Translations under genes and position numbers: made by a program
From: Streptomyces sp. NBC_01381
Lineage (GTDB): Bacteria; Actinomycetota; Actinomycetes; Streptomycetales; Streptomycetaceae
Length of the DNA stretch: 64,000 nt
Direction of reading: 5' to 3'
NCBI RefSeq assembly: GCF_026340305.1
Contig: NZ_JAPEPI010000002.1
Location: forward strand, 1,612,001-1,676,000
Shown: positions 1 to 11,512 of the stretch, piece by piece
Layout of the letters: every line of letters begins with the position of its first letter
Numbering within the stretch: the first letter of the stretch is position 1
Notes under the pieces: model-generated
The model's database searches: none
Seen by the model: only the letters and a program-made list of their open reading frames with translations
What the model was told of the DNA's origin: nothing

Positions 1-382
1 GCTCGGCCCCGGCGAGCGAGGGCTTCAGGGAGCGGTCGGCGGCGCCCGTCGGGTGCGCGTGCCCGTCGTGGATCCCGCTCATCAGGGTGCCGCCACGCCC
101 GTCCACCACCTGGGTGTCCCGCCCGATGAACCGCTTGAGGGCGCCATCGCTCCCGACGGCGAGAATCTTCCCGTCCCGCCCGACGGCGACGGCCTGCGCG
201 CGGGCGTGACCCCGGGTTCCGCTGAAGACACGGGAGTTGTGCACGACGAGCGCGGCGGAGCGGCGTGGTGCGGCGGCGGGTGCTGCTTCGGCGGGCGCCC
301 CCACGGCGGCGAGCAGCCCGGCGGCCCCTGCGGAGGCGAGGAGGCCGCGGCGGGAGAGGGGAGAGAACTGCGGAGACGTCAT
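1..382 (-). CDS. Amidohydrolase family protein, Tat-exported (partial, N-terminal part only)
   Basis: The minus strand reads from an ATG at 382 and runs off the left edge, giving about 127 residues. The N-terminus has a twin-arginine signal (LSRRGLLASAGAAG) followed by a hydrophobic stretch and an Ala-rich cleavage region, so the protein is probably exported by Tat. The mature part begins with the strand pattern of a metal-dependent amidohydrolase (ALVVHNSRVFSG, then AVGRDGKILAVG) and reaches DGHAHP, the His-x-His metal ligands of the YtcJ-like amidohydrolase_3 family. The substrate cannot be told because the rest is outside the window. It is divergent from the LacI regulator at 486, with a palindromic candidate operator between them, so that regulator may control it. 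Confidence 0.8.
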   Translation of the reverse strand, partial: MTSPQFSPLSRRGLLASAGAAGLLAAVGAPAEAAPAAAPRRSAALVVHNSRVFSGTRGHARAQAVAVGRDGKILAVGSDGALKRFIGRDTQVVDGRGGTLMSGIHDGHAHPTGAADRSLKPSLAGAE

Positions 383-432
383 AGGGCACTCCGGGGTGAT
401 CGGGTGGCTTGGCGGGAGCGAGACTCCGCGAG

Positions 433-442
433 TAACGCGTTA
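433..442. promoter_or_regulatory. Candidate LacI-family operator between divergent genes
   Basis: TAACGCGTTA is a perfect 10-bp palindrome with a central CG, the usual shape of LacI-family operators. It lies in the 103-bp gap between the amidohydrolase start (382) and the LacI start (486). The role is inferred from symmetry and position only. Confidence 0.4.
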
Positions 443-485
443 ACCAGAACCCCCCGCCCACGACCGATTCCGTAGGATCCCCGGC

Positions 486-1469
486 GTGCACAGGCCAACC
501 CTCGCCGACATAGCCCGCGCAGCCGAGGTGTCGACTGCGACGGTCTCGCACGCCCTGAACGGCACGGGCCGCCTGAGCGAGTCCACCCGCCGCCGGGTAC
601 GGCAGACCGCCACGGCCCTCGGCTACAGCGGGGCCGCGACGCCCCGCACACGGACCATCGGCGTGGCCGTCACCACGTATCGGAAAGCCTGGAACTACAC
701 CGAAGTCGCCTACTTCTCCCGAGCCGTCGCGGCGGCGACCACCGCGGCCCACGCCCGCGGCTACGCCCTCACCACCCTCCCGGCGGACCGTGTCACGGAG
801 GACACCTGGCACGGCATCGCCGTGGACGGAATGCTCGTGATGGACAGCACCCCGGGCGACCCCATGGTCCGCGCCCTGCGCGCCCGCGGCATCCCGCTCG
901 TCTTCGACGGCGCCCCCGGCGACCCGCACCCCACGGACCGCTGGGTCGACAACGACCACGTGGCCACCACCCACGAGGTCCTCGACCACCTCACCGCGGC
1001 CGGCGCCCGCCGTATCGCCCTGCAGTCCGGCAGCGGCGGTGAGCACTACGCGCGCGTGGTGACCGAGACGTACGAGGCGTGGTGCGCCCGGCGCTCACTG
1101 CCCCCGCTGGTGGTTCCCTTCGATGAGTACGACGATGAAGGTCATGCCTTCGACGAGGTGCTCGGACGGATCGACGCCGTCCATGCCGTCTACGACCCCG
1201 GCGGCCGCCAGCTCCTCGCCGTGGCGGCCCGGCACGGCCTGCGGGTCCCGGACGATCTGCTGCTCGTGTGCGCGAGCGAGGATCCGGGGTACGCGGAGAC
1301 CGAGCCGCCCGTCACGACGGTGACCCTCGACCCGGAACGCACGGCACGCACGGCCGTGTCCCTGCTCGTCGACCTGATCGAAGGAGGGCAGGCCGAAGCG
1401 CCCGGCCAGGTGCTTGTCCCGGCAGGTCTGAGACCCCGCGCCTCGTCGCGGCGCAGGGTGATGTACTAG
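486..1469 (+). CDS. LacI family transcriptional regulator
   Basis: A 327-residue protein starting at GTG 486. Residues 4-23 (TLADIARAAEVSTATVSHAL) are the LacI-type helix-turn-helix. Residues about 35-48 form the hinge region (TRRRVRQTATALGY), and the remainder is a periplasmic-binding-like effector domain ending near PAGLRPRASS, at the usual length for the family. LacI regulators typically repress sugar or nucleoside catabolic genes, with an effector bound in the C-terminal domain; the effector here is unknown. It is divergent from the amidohydrolase and ends about 150 bp before aconitase, which has its own regulatory region, so control of the amidohydrolase and itself is the simplest inference. 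Confidence 0.88.
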   Translation: MHRPTLADIARAAEVSTATVSHALNGTGRLSESTRRRVRQTATALGYSGAATPRTRTIGVAVTTYRKAWNYTEVAYFSRAVAAATTAAHARGYALTTLPADRVTEDTWHGIAVDGMLVMDSTPGDPMVRALRARGIPLVFDGAPGDPHPTDRWVDNDHVATTHEVLDHLTAAGARRIALQSGSGGEHYARVVTETYEAWCARRSLPPLVVPFDEYDDEGHAFDEVLGRIDAVHAVYDPGGRQLLAVAARHGLRVPDDLLLVCASEDPGYAETEPPVTTVTLDPERTARTAVSLLVDLIEGGQAEAPGQVLVPAGLRPRASSRRRVMY

Positions 1470-1472
1470 AGT

Positions 1473-1490
1473 TATCTCGACATCGAGATA
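1473..1490. promoter_or_regulatory. Perfect inverted repeat upstream of acnA (candidate operator)
   Basis: TATCTCGACATCGAGATA has two perfect 8-bp arms around a 2-bp centre. It begins 3 bp after the lacI-type stop codon and 128 bp before the acnA start. It is too short and lacks a T-tract to be a convincing terminator, so it is better read as a regulator binding site for acnA. The cognate protein is not identifiable from the sequence. Confidence 0.5.
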
Positions 1491-1532
1491 TCTGCCGAGG
1501 CGCACCATAAGCCGCCCCCCGGTAAGGGTTAC

Positions 1533-1551
1533 CTAACTAAGCCTTACCTTA
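1533..1551. promoter_or_regulatory. Iron-box-like site (IdeR/DmdR type) upstream of acnA
   Basis: On the minus strand this reads TAAGGTAAGGCTTAGTTAG, matching 13 of 19 positions of the actinobacterial iron box TTAGGTTAGGCTAACCTAA. It lies 67 bp upstream of the acnA start. Aconitase is an abundant Fe-S enzyme, so iron-responsive control is plausible, but the match is imperfect. Confidence 0.4.
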
Positions 1552-1617
1552 GCGGATCGACGAGGAGTCGTGGCGGCAGGATGTGACGGAACGCGCACAT
1601 ATATGAAGGAGACTGTC

Positions 1618-4335
<2,718 letters not shown>

Positions 4336-4354
4336 GTCTCGCCCCAGGGCAGTT

Positions 4355-4389
4355 GGGCCCGCACTTCCCTTGCCGGGGGGTGCGGGCCC
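4355..4389 (+). terminator. Rho-independent-type terminator of acnA
   Basis: GGGCCCGCAC (4355-4364) and GTGCGGGCCC (4380-4389) form a perfect 10-bp GC stem, starting 20 bp after the acnA stop codon. There is no T-run, which is usual in Streptomyces. Confidence 0.75.
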
Positions 4390-4434
4390 TACGCTTTGTG
4401 TGCCAGGGAACGCGCGGCGGCGACGGGGGTTGCA

Positions 4435-7400
4435 GTGGACGCTGGAGCAGTGGGCATCAAGGTCGCGTCCTCGGTCGTGGTGCCGTTGCTGAAGCGGTTG
4501 CTGCTGCCGCCGCCCAAGGCGCCGGGAGCCGAGTACACCGAACGGCCCGTACGGATCAAGGGGTTGCTGTCCTTCGCGGGCGACCACCCCGCGCTCAGCA
4601 AGGACGACATGCACCGGCTCGCCCGGGAGCTGGTGCGCCGGGCGGTACGGGCCGCCGGGCCGCACGAGCGGCCGATCGCGGACGACGAGCACGACGCCGT
4701 CGGGCAGGCCCTGACCCGTACCCTCTTCGCCCTCGGCGAGCTCGACATGGACGACGTGCAGGTCTTCGTGCTCGGGCCCGAAGAACTGGCCAGGGAACTG
4801 TCCCGCAAGGCCGGGCCCGACACGCGCAGGCTGCTCACCCGCGACGCGGCGCTCTTCCACGACGTACTCCTGCGGACGGCCTGCGTGCACCTCGTGCGGT
4901 TCTTCACCCAGCGGCCCGGATTCGCGGCCCGGGCCCAACTCGAGGAGTTCCACGAACTGCGGCGCCAGCGCGACCAGTTGGAGGTCATTCTGCGCCGCGT
5001 ATCGGGCGACGACTGGATGGCGGCGGACGCCCGCTTCGAGGAGAAATATGCCGCCTACGTCATTGAGCGGCACGGCAGCCTCACCCTCTACGGAGTCGAT
5101 CTGCGCGACCCCGGCGGCCAGGAGTGGCCCCTGGAGAGCGCCTACTTGAGCCTGCGGGCCGTCGCGACGGCCGCCGTGGACGACGAACCCGACGCGGCCC
5201 GCGAGGGAAGGGCGGCGGAACTCGAAGAGAGCGTCGAGACCGTCCTCGTCGGTCACGGGCGCGTCCTGCTGCAAGGGCTCGCCGGTACGGGCAAGACGAC
5301 GCTCGTCCAGTGGCTGGCCCTGACCACCGCGCGGCAGGAGACGGTGCCGGGGCATCTGCCGCAGCTCCTGGGGCGCGTTCCCTTCGTCCTCCCGCTGCGC
5401 ACCCTGGTCCGCGAGGGCACCGAACTGCCGCTGCCCGACGACTTCCTGCGCCGGATGGGCTGCCCGCTGGTGGGCACCGAACCCGACGGCTGGACGGCGC
5501 GCGTGCTGCAGAACGGCCGCGGGGTCCTGCTCATCGACGGCCTCGACGAGATTCCCGAGGCCGACCGCACACGCACCAGGGACTGGCTGCGCCGGCTCCT
5601 CGCCGCCTTCTCCGGCAACCTGTGGCTCGCCACCACCCGCCCCTCCGCGCTCGCCCCCGGCTGGCTGGAGCGCGAGGGCTTCCACGAGTTCACCCTGAAC
5701 GCGCTGCGCCCCGACGATCTGTGGCGCTTCATCCAGCGGTGGCACACGGCGGCCGAAGCGCCTGAAGGAACGGACGACGAGCTGATCCAATCCCTGCGCA
5801 CACACCCGGAATTGAGCAGGCTCGCCACCAACCCGCTGATGTGCAGCTTGATCTGCGCCCTGCACAGGGAGCGCAACGGCTTTCTGCCCGAGGGGCGGTC
5901 CGCCCTCTACAAAGCGGCCCTGTCCATGCTGCTTGAACGGCGCGACAAGGAGCGCGGCGTGCCCCCCGAGCTCAGCGAGGAGGCCGCCGCCGAACCCCTC
6001 AAACGCCTCGCGTACTGGCTCATCCGCAACGAACGCACCCAGATCGAACGTACGGACGCCGTGGAGCTGCTCCGCAGGCTTCAACCCCAGGTGCCGAGCC
6101 TCCAGCGGATGGGAGACCCCGAGCACGCCTTGCGGTATCTCCTCGTACGCACCGGACTGCTGCGTGAACCCGCCTCGGGTGCCGTGGATTTCGTCCACCG
6201 CACCTTTCAGGATTATCTCGGCGCCAAGGCGGTGCTCGAAGAGCGGGACTTCGGCATTCTGGTGAAGAACGCCCATGCCGAAGAGTGGGAGGACGTGGTG
6301 CAGATGGCCGTGGCGCAGAGCGATCACAACGGACGCGCCGATCTGCTCATGCGGCTCAACGACCGCGGCAACCGCGAGAAGGACGCGACGGTACAGGCCA
6401 GACTGCGGCTGCTCGCCCTCGCCTCGCTGGAGCAGGCCACCCGTCTCGACCCCGTCGTGCGGCGGACCATCGAGACCGAGGCGGCGCGCATGCTGCCGCC
6501 GCGCAGCCTGCGCCAGGCCAGGGTCCTCGCGCGCACGGGGCCGCTGCTGCTCGGCCTGCTGCCCAGGGCGGGGAAACTGAAGGGCGACGAGGAGCTGGCG
6601 ACCGTCCACGCGATCTGCCAGATCGGCGGTGACGCCGCCATCCCGCGTCTGACGGAGTTCCTCGGCACCCGACAGCCCGTGGTGCGGGCCCAACTCCTCG
6701 GACACTGGGACCGGTTCGACACCGGTGTCTACGCCAAGGAGATCATCCGGCCGCTCCTGACCGCGGATCCGTCGCAGCCCGTCACCGTGCGCTCGGGTGC
6801 CGAGCTCGACGCCCTCGCGACCCTGCCCGGATGCGAACGCGTCGGCATTCACGGCGACTTCGCCCCGACGGCCATCCGCGCGGCGCTGGACCCCCGGCGC
6901 CTGCGCGAGCTGCGGCTGCGCGGCGCGCTCCAGCTGGACGACCTCGGTCTGCTCGCGGACTTCCCGGCACTGGAGAGCCTCACCCTGCAGGGTTGCCGCA
7001 ACCTCAGGGAGCCCGCGCCGCTCACCCGGCTGCCCCAGCTGCACACCCTCGTACTGGAAGACCTCCCGCAGTTCGAACCGCTGGCGAAGCTGGCCCAGTG
7101 CCCGCGCCTCAGCGCCCTGCACTTGGGGCTACAAGTGCCCTGGCGCGGGCTCGCCGATCTGTCACGCCTCGGGGATCTGCGGGTCCTCGCGCTGCCGATG
7201 GGTACGGTCGAGCTGTCGGAGATCGCGCACTTCCAGGCGCTGGAGGAGCTGCGCCTGCACGAAGCGGGCGACCGGCTACTGCCGGACGGCTGGGGCGCCC
7301 TGCTCGCCCAGCTGCCCGCGCTGCGCACGGTGACCCTCTCGCCCGAGCAGCTGAGCACGCTGCTCTTCGACCCGAAGGCGCAGGTCTCGCAGGTCACGCA

Positions 7401-7626
7401 TCTCTATGTGTACGCCAAGCCGGGCGCACCCGTCTCGCTGCGGCGTATCGCCCGGAGGCTGCCGGGACTTGTGGAGATCCATCTCACCCAGGGCACCGAC
7501 ATCGATCTCTCTCATCTGGCCGGCCTGTCCGGGCTGCGACGGGTCAGGCTCGCCTACCCGGGAGAGGTCCGTGCGGCGGCGAACGTCCCCGACCGGGTCG
7601 ACCTCGAGATCTACCCACAGCCCTGA
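4435..7626 (+). CDS. NACHT (STAND) NTPase with C-terminal leucine-rich repeats
   Basis: About 1063 residues from GTG 4435, which has a GGGGG element a few bases upstream; a TTG at 4396 is the longer alternative. The order is an all-helical N-terminal region (about 1-265), a NACHT ATPase with Walker A GLAGTGKTT (about 281-289) and Walker B VLLIDGLDEIP (about 364-374), a sensor-like ATTRPSAL, helical winged-helix-like parts, then leucine-rich repeats from about residue 795 to the end (LRELRLRG, LESLTLQG, LHTLVLED, LRVLALPMG). This is the NLR-like layout of bacterial STAND proteins: an LRR sensor, a NACHT switch and an N-terminal effector or adaptor. Some bacterial NACHT proteins are anti-phage; no function is proven for this one. 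No nuclease or TIR domain is evident at the N-terminus. It leads a three-gene same-strand block. Confidence 0.85.
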   Translation: MDAGAVGIKVASSVVVPLLKRLLLPPPKAPGAEYTERPVRIKGLLSFAGDHPALSKDDMHRLARELVRRAVRAAGPHERPIADDEHDAVGQALTRTLFALGELDMDDVQVFVLGPEELARELSRKAGPDTRRLLTRDAALFHDVLLRTACVHLVRFFTQRPGFAARAQLEEFHELRRQRDQLEVILRRVSGDDWMAADARFEEKYAAYVIERHGSLTLYGVDLRDPGGQEWPLESAYLSLRAVATAAVDDEPDAAREGRAAELEESVETVLVGHGRVLLQGLAGTGKTTLVQWLALTTARQETVPGHLPQLLGRVPFVLPLRTLVREGTELPLPDDFLRRMGCPLVGTEPDGWTARVLQNGRGVLLIDGLDEIPEADRTRTRDWLRRLLAAFSGNLWLATTRPSALAPGWLEREGFHEFTLNALRPDDLWRFIQRWHTAAEAPEGTDDELIQSLRTHPELSRLATNPLMCSLICALHRERNGFLPEGRSALYKAALSMLLERRDKERGVPPELSEEAAAEPLKRLAYWLIRNERTQIERTDAVELLRRLQPQVPSLQRMGDPEHALRYLLVRTGLLREPASGAVDFVHRTFQDYLGAKAVLEERDFGILVKNAHAEEWEDVVQMAVAQSDHNGRADLLMRLNDRGNREKDATVQARLRLLALASLEQATRLDPVVRRTIETEAARMLPPRSLRQARVLARTGPLLLGLLPRAGKLKGDEELATVHAICQIGGDAAIPRLTEFLGTRQPVVRAQLLGHWDRFDTGVYAKEIIRPLLTADPSQPVTVRSGAELDALATLPGCERVGIHGDFAPTAIRAALDPRRLRELRLRGALQLDDLGLLADFPALESLTLQGCRNLREPAPLTRLPQLHTLVLEDLPQFEPLAKLAQCPRLSALHLGLQVPWRGLADLSRLGDLRVLALPMGTVELSEIAHFQALEELRLHEAGDRLLPDGWGALLAQLPALRTVTLSPEQLSTLLFDPKAQVSQVTHLYVYAKPGAPVSLRRIARRLPGLVEIHLTQGTDIDLSHLAGLSGLRRVRLAYPGEVRAAANVPDRVDLEIYPQP

Positions 7627-7754
7627 CGGAAAGGGGGTAAGTTCCACTGTTCTACAGGGAGTTGGAGCAGTAGTCAGCGGCTGCTGACCGGGGGAGCGCT
7701 GCGACTCGCCCCGAGCGCGGCCGAAGGCCCCCAGCGGAAGCAGGATGTCGTCGG

Positions 7755-9935
7755 ATGGGCAAGCCGCAAACGCCACCGCTGTACGGTCGCGGTCCTCTGC
7801 TGGGCTCACTCATTCCGTCGCTCACCGGCCTGGCCTACGACGAACGGGCGCGCAGAAAACGGGAGTTCGGCGACGACGTGCCCGTCGTCCTGCTCACCGG
7901 GCAGCACGGACTCGGTCGCAGCGCCGTCCTGGACGGGCTCGCGCGGCACTACCACAAGCGGCTCCCGCTGGCCCATGTGCGGGTCGTGACGCCGGGGGCG
8001 TCCGCCGCCGTCCCCGCACAGTCCGGGGGCGTGCCCGCCGCGCCGGCCGCCGACTTCGTGCAGGTCCTCGAACGGATCGTGTGCGCGCTCGCACCCGGGC
8101 TCGGCCTGTTCCCCGTCCTGCTGCCGGGCCTGTTCGCGGTCACCGGCTGGTGCCTGGGCGACGCGGACGGGCGGGACGCCATGTGTGCCCGGCACGCCCG
8201 GCTCCTGATCGCCTGCGGTCTTCTGGCCGGGGACGAGCGGGACGTGGCGCGGCAGTGGTCGGAGCGGGTCGAAGCCTCCGTGGCCGAGGCGGCGGGCGCG
8301 GCCGCCGCCGGCATCGCGGTGGAGGACGACGACGGCTCGCAGCCGGTCACCGCGGCGATCCTGCGTGAACTCCAGTCCCTGCGCGGCCTCGCCCCGGCCC
8401 GGAACTGGTACGGGCAGCGGCACACCACGCCGGACGGCGTCACCGGGAAACCCGATGCCCTGCTGGAGCTCGGCCGGCGCTTCCACCGGGGCGGCGACTA
8501 CCAGCACGCCGTCGAGAACACCCTGATGGCCGCCTTCCTGGAGGAAGTGGCCGACACCTACGGCCTGGTACGGCACCTGAACCGTGAGCCCTGGCCACTG
8601 ATCCTCCTCGACGAGGCGCACGCCCCCGCGGGGCAGCGCTTCCTGAACCTGCTCCTCGAACACCGCGCCGTCGCGCAGCGGCCCCACCGAGACCGGATCA
8701 CCGTCGTCGCCACCCGTCTCGGGGACGTACCGCAGGACGAGGCGCCGCAGGCGGTGCGCCGCGAACTGGCGGACCTGCTGCCCGCCGTGGGCGGCGCGCG
8801 GCGCAAGCAGGCCGCCGCCATCTGGCAGCGCACCGGACACGATCCGTCCGCCGGGCTGCTCGTCGTGCCGCTGACGCCGCTGGGCAGGGACGACGTCCTG
8901 TCGATGCTCGACCGGGCGTCGGCGCGGCTGCTCCACCCGCACCTGGCATCGGCGCTGCACTCGCTGACCGGAGGCCACCCGGCGGCCGGTACCGCGCTGT
9001 GCGACGCCGTGGTGCACGCGGCGCGGCAGAACCGCACGGTGACCCCCAGGGACCTGCTCGACCTGCCCACCGCGCAGGGGCGCCCGGTCACCCAGGTGCT
9101 GCTTGAGGATCTGCTGCCGGACCGGCGCCAGCGCGACCGGCTCCTCGTGCTGTGCCTGGCCCGGGACAACGCGACCGCGGAGGCACTCGCCGAGGACCTG
9201 CGTCTCGACGGGCCCGAGCAGCTGCCCGCCAATGCGGCGGCACAGTACCTGGTGGAGCGGCAGTGGCAGCAATCCGTCCCCGTCGAGGCGCCGTTGGTCG
9301 AGAGCCGGCTGCTTCAGTCGCTCCTCGTCCACGAGGCGCGCCGCACCTCGCCGCCCCCCGACGATCCGCACAGCTGGCACCAGATCCACCGCTTCCTGCA
9401 TCTGCACCACGTGCAGCGCTCCGACACCGAGGAAGCGGACGCGTTGCGGCACAGTCTGGCCGCCGGGAACGCCGCACAGGTGGTGGACATGCTGGCGGAC
9501 GAGTTCGGTGCGGAGGAGGCGGAACAGAGCGTCCAGCACTGGCTGTTCTGCCTGCGGCACTGTGCCACCGCCCCGACTCCGCCGTCGGCGGGCGGCGGAT
9601 CGTCCGTGAACTCCCAGGACGGTGCGGGCGGTTGGAGCGACCACCGGGTGGAGATCGCCCTGGGGGAGTACGCCGCCCGCTACACCCACCTCGACGAGGC
9701 GGGCCGCAGCATCAACCGGCTCCTGCACGCCCTGTGGTACCTGTCCGAGCCGTACGCCGACGCGGCGATCGACCCGGACGCCGAGACCCTGTGCCAGGCG
9801 GTGGGCGACGAACTCGGATTCCTCTCCCGGCGCCACCGCACCTGGTACGCAGCCCTTGGCAGGGCCGCCCGCGACTGGCCGGTGGCCGCCCGCAGACGGA
9901 AGGTCCTGCCCGTCCCCGCCAGTGAGGGGTCATGA
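7755..9935 (+). CDS. Large P-loop-like ATP-binding protein of unknown function (second gene of NACHT block)
   Basis: 726 residues from ATG 7755. The N-terminus (PLYGRGPLLGSLIPSLTGL) resembles the start of AAA/STAND modules. TGQHGLGRSAVLD (about 46-58) sits where Walker A should be, but the Lys of GK[ST] is replaced by Arg. PLILLDEAHAP (about 281-291) is a good Walker B. RDRITVVATRLGD fits a sensor strand. A Pro/Ala linker (about 604-612) separates a C-terminal helical domain. I do not recognise a named family; it looks like a divergent AAA/STAND ATPase with weakened nucleotide binding. Its stop overlaps the start of the next gene (ATGA at 9932-9935), so the two are translationally coupled. 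Confidence 0.75.
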   Translation: MGKPQTPPLYGRGPLLGSLIPSLTGLAYDERARRKREFGDDVPVVLLTGQHGLGRSAVLDGLARHYHKRLPLAHVRVVTPGASAAVPAQSGGVPAAPAADFVQVLERIVCALAPGLGLFPVLLPGLFAVTGWCLGDADGRDAMCARHARLLIACGLLAGDERDVARQWSERVEASVAEAAGAAAAGIAVEDDDGSQPVTAAILRELQSLRGLAPARNWYGQRHTTPDGVTGKPDALLELGRRFHRGGDYQHAVENTLMAAFLEEVADTYGLVRHLNREPWPLILLDEAHAPAGQRFLNLLLEHRAVAQRPHRDRITVVATRLGDVPQDEAPQAVRRELADLLPAVGGARRKQAAAIWQRTGHDPSAGLLVVPLTPLGRDDVLSMLDRASARLLHPHLASALHSLTGGHPAAGTALCDAVVHAARQNRTVTPRDLLDLPTAQGRPVTQVLLEDLLPDRRQRDRLLVLCLARDNATAEALAEDLRLDGPEQLPANAAAQYLVERQWQQSVPVEAPLVESRLLQSLLVHEARRTSPPPDDPHSWHQIHRFLHLHHVQRSDTEEADALRHSLAAGNAAQVVDMLADEFGAEEAEQSVQHWLFCLRHCATAPTPPSAGGGSSVNSQDGAGGWSDHRVEIALGEYAARYTHLDEAGRSINRLLHALWYLSEPYADAAIDPDAETLCQAVGDELGFLSRRHRTWYAALGRAARDWPVAARRRKVLPVPASEGS

Positions 9936-11512
9936 TGTTCAACCACCCGCCCAAGGAGTGGGGCCCCCTCGAATGGCTCGTGGCCGCGGTGGTGGTCATC
10001 GCCCTCGTCGCGGGCGCCGTCACCTGGAACAGCTCGCGCCCCGGCCCGTGCGGTGACGGCCTGGAGCAGATCGCCGGGGAGTGTGTCGGCGTCACCGACC
10101 ACGCCTTTGACGCGGACGAGAAGACCAAGAGCCTCATCAAGGCCGTGGCGGACGAGAACGCCAGGGTGGAGCAGGGCTGGGAGAACCCGTCGGGCGGCAA
10201 GGCGCGCACTCCCTACGTACGCATCGCCCTGATGATGCCCTTCACGTCGGACGAGTCCAGCGCGATGACCGGCGACATGATCCGGCGCGCCCTCGCGGGT
10301 GCCCACGCGGCGCAGCTGGAGGCGAACAGCGCCAGCGGGCCGCACTACCAGCTGCTCTTCGCCCCCGACGGCAAGGACCTCAGCGAGTGGAAGCCCGTCG
10401 TGGACCGTCTCGCCGAGCTGACGCGGGACACGCGGGCCCCGCTCGTGGGGGTGACCGGCATCCCGAGCAGTACGACGGAGACCCGCGAGGCGGTCGCCGA
10501 GCTCACCCGGCGCGGCATCCCCACGGTCGGCCCGGTGATCACCGCCGCCTCCATGAACTCCCGGTACTTCTTCAAGACATCGCCCAACAACGAACAGTTC
10601 GCCAAGGCCCTTACCCGCTACCTCGACCGCTATCCGCAGGAGAAGAAGGGCCTGTTGCTCTGGGACAGCCGCGAGGGCGACGTGTACTCCCAGAACCTGC
10701 GTGAGGTCTTCGACCGGCACTTCGGCAAGACCTACGACCTGAAGAACCACAACTCCCACTACATCGGCTCGTCGGGCGACGATCAGGGCATCCCGCGGCG
10801 CTTCGCCGACGCCGTCGCGAGGATCTGCCGTGACAAGGCGGACACCGTCTTCTTCGCGGGACGCGACCAGGACCTGCCCGCCTTCATCAACCGCCTTGCC
10901 CATGAGGGTGGTTGCGACCGCGGCGGCGGCAAGCTGCGGATCCTCAAGGTCGGCATCGGCCTGGAGCCGACGCTCACCTCCGCCGATGCCGCACGCAGTC
11001 TGCACAGGGCCAACGCCACGATCGTCGACGCCTCGGCCTACGACCCCGCCTGGGCGAAGGCCACCGGCGAGGCGCCCTCGGGTTTCTCCCCCTTCCTCGC
11101 GCGTTTCAAGAAGATCGACAGCGAACACGAGCTGGGGGCCGAGCCCTTGAAGGACGGGTACGCGGCCATGTACCACGACGGGTTCGCTCTCCTCGCGTCC
11201 GCTGTCGACCGTACATACGGCGAGATCAACGAAGGTGGCGCGCACACCCCCGATCCGGCCCTGCTGCCCTCCACCAAGGACGTGTACAGCACGCTCACCA
11301 TCTCGACCATCAATGGAGGGGCGTGCACCGGCTGTCTGGTCGGGGCGGGCGGCACCTACGGGTTCACAGGGCCGGGTGAGAACAACCAGTGGGCCGTCTG
11401 CAAGCCCGTCCCGATCATCGAGTTCCCGCCGGTCGCCCGGTCCGACGACAAGGAGAAGCTGCCGCTGTACCGGACGTACCGGGGGGACAAGGCGAAGAGC
11501 TGCCCGTCATGA
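9932..11512 (+). CDS. Membrane-anchored ABC substrate-binding-like (type I periplasmic binding) protein
   Basis: 526 residues. A short cytoplasmic N-terminus is followed by one transmembrane helix (about 12-33, PLEWLVAAVVVIALVAGAV) with no lipobox, so the protein is tethered rather than released. The outside part begins with a Cys pair (GPCGDGLEQIAGECVGVT), then a type I periplasmic-binding fold of the branched-chain amino acid receptor class: RIALMMPFTSDE, LVGVTGIPSSTTET, FKTSPNNEQFAKALTRYL, KADTVFFAGRDQDLPAF. A C-terminal ACTGCL motif may form a second disulphide. No permease or ABC ATPase is nearby; instead it overlaps the P-loop gene by 4 bp and follows the NACHT gene. I infer an extracytoplasmic sensor for that block rather than a transporter subunit. 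Confidence 0.78.
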   Translation: MMFNHPPKEWGPLEWLVAAVVVIALVAGAVTWNSSRPGPCGDGLEQIAGECVGVTDHAFDADEKTKSLIKAVADENARVEQGWENPSGGKARTPYVRIALMMPFTSDESSAMTGDMIRRALAGAHAAQLEANSASGPHYQLLFAPDGKDLSEWKPVVDRLAELTRDTRAPLVGVTGIPSSTTETREAVAELTRRGIPTVGPVITAASMNSRYFFKTSPNNEQFAKALTRYLDRYPQEKKGLLLWDSREGDVYSQNLREVFDRHFGKTYDLKNHNSHYIGSSGDDQGIPRRFADAVARICRDKADTVFFAGRDQDLPAFINRLAHEGGCDRGGGKLRILKVGIGLEPTLTSADAARSLHRANATIVDASAYDPAWAKATGEAPSGFSPFLARFKKIDSEHELGAEPLKDGYAAMYHDGFALLASAVDRTYGEINEGGAHTPDPALLPSTKDVYSTLTISTINGGACTGCLVGAGGTYGFTGPGENNQWAVCKPVPIIEFPPVARSDDKEKLPLYRTYRGDKAKSCPS

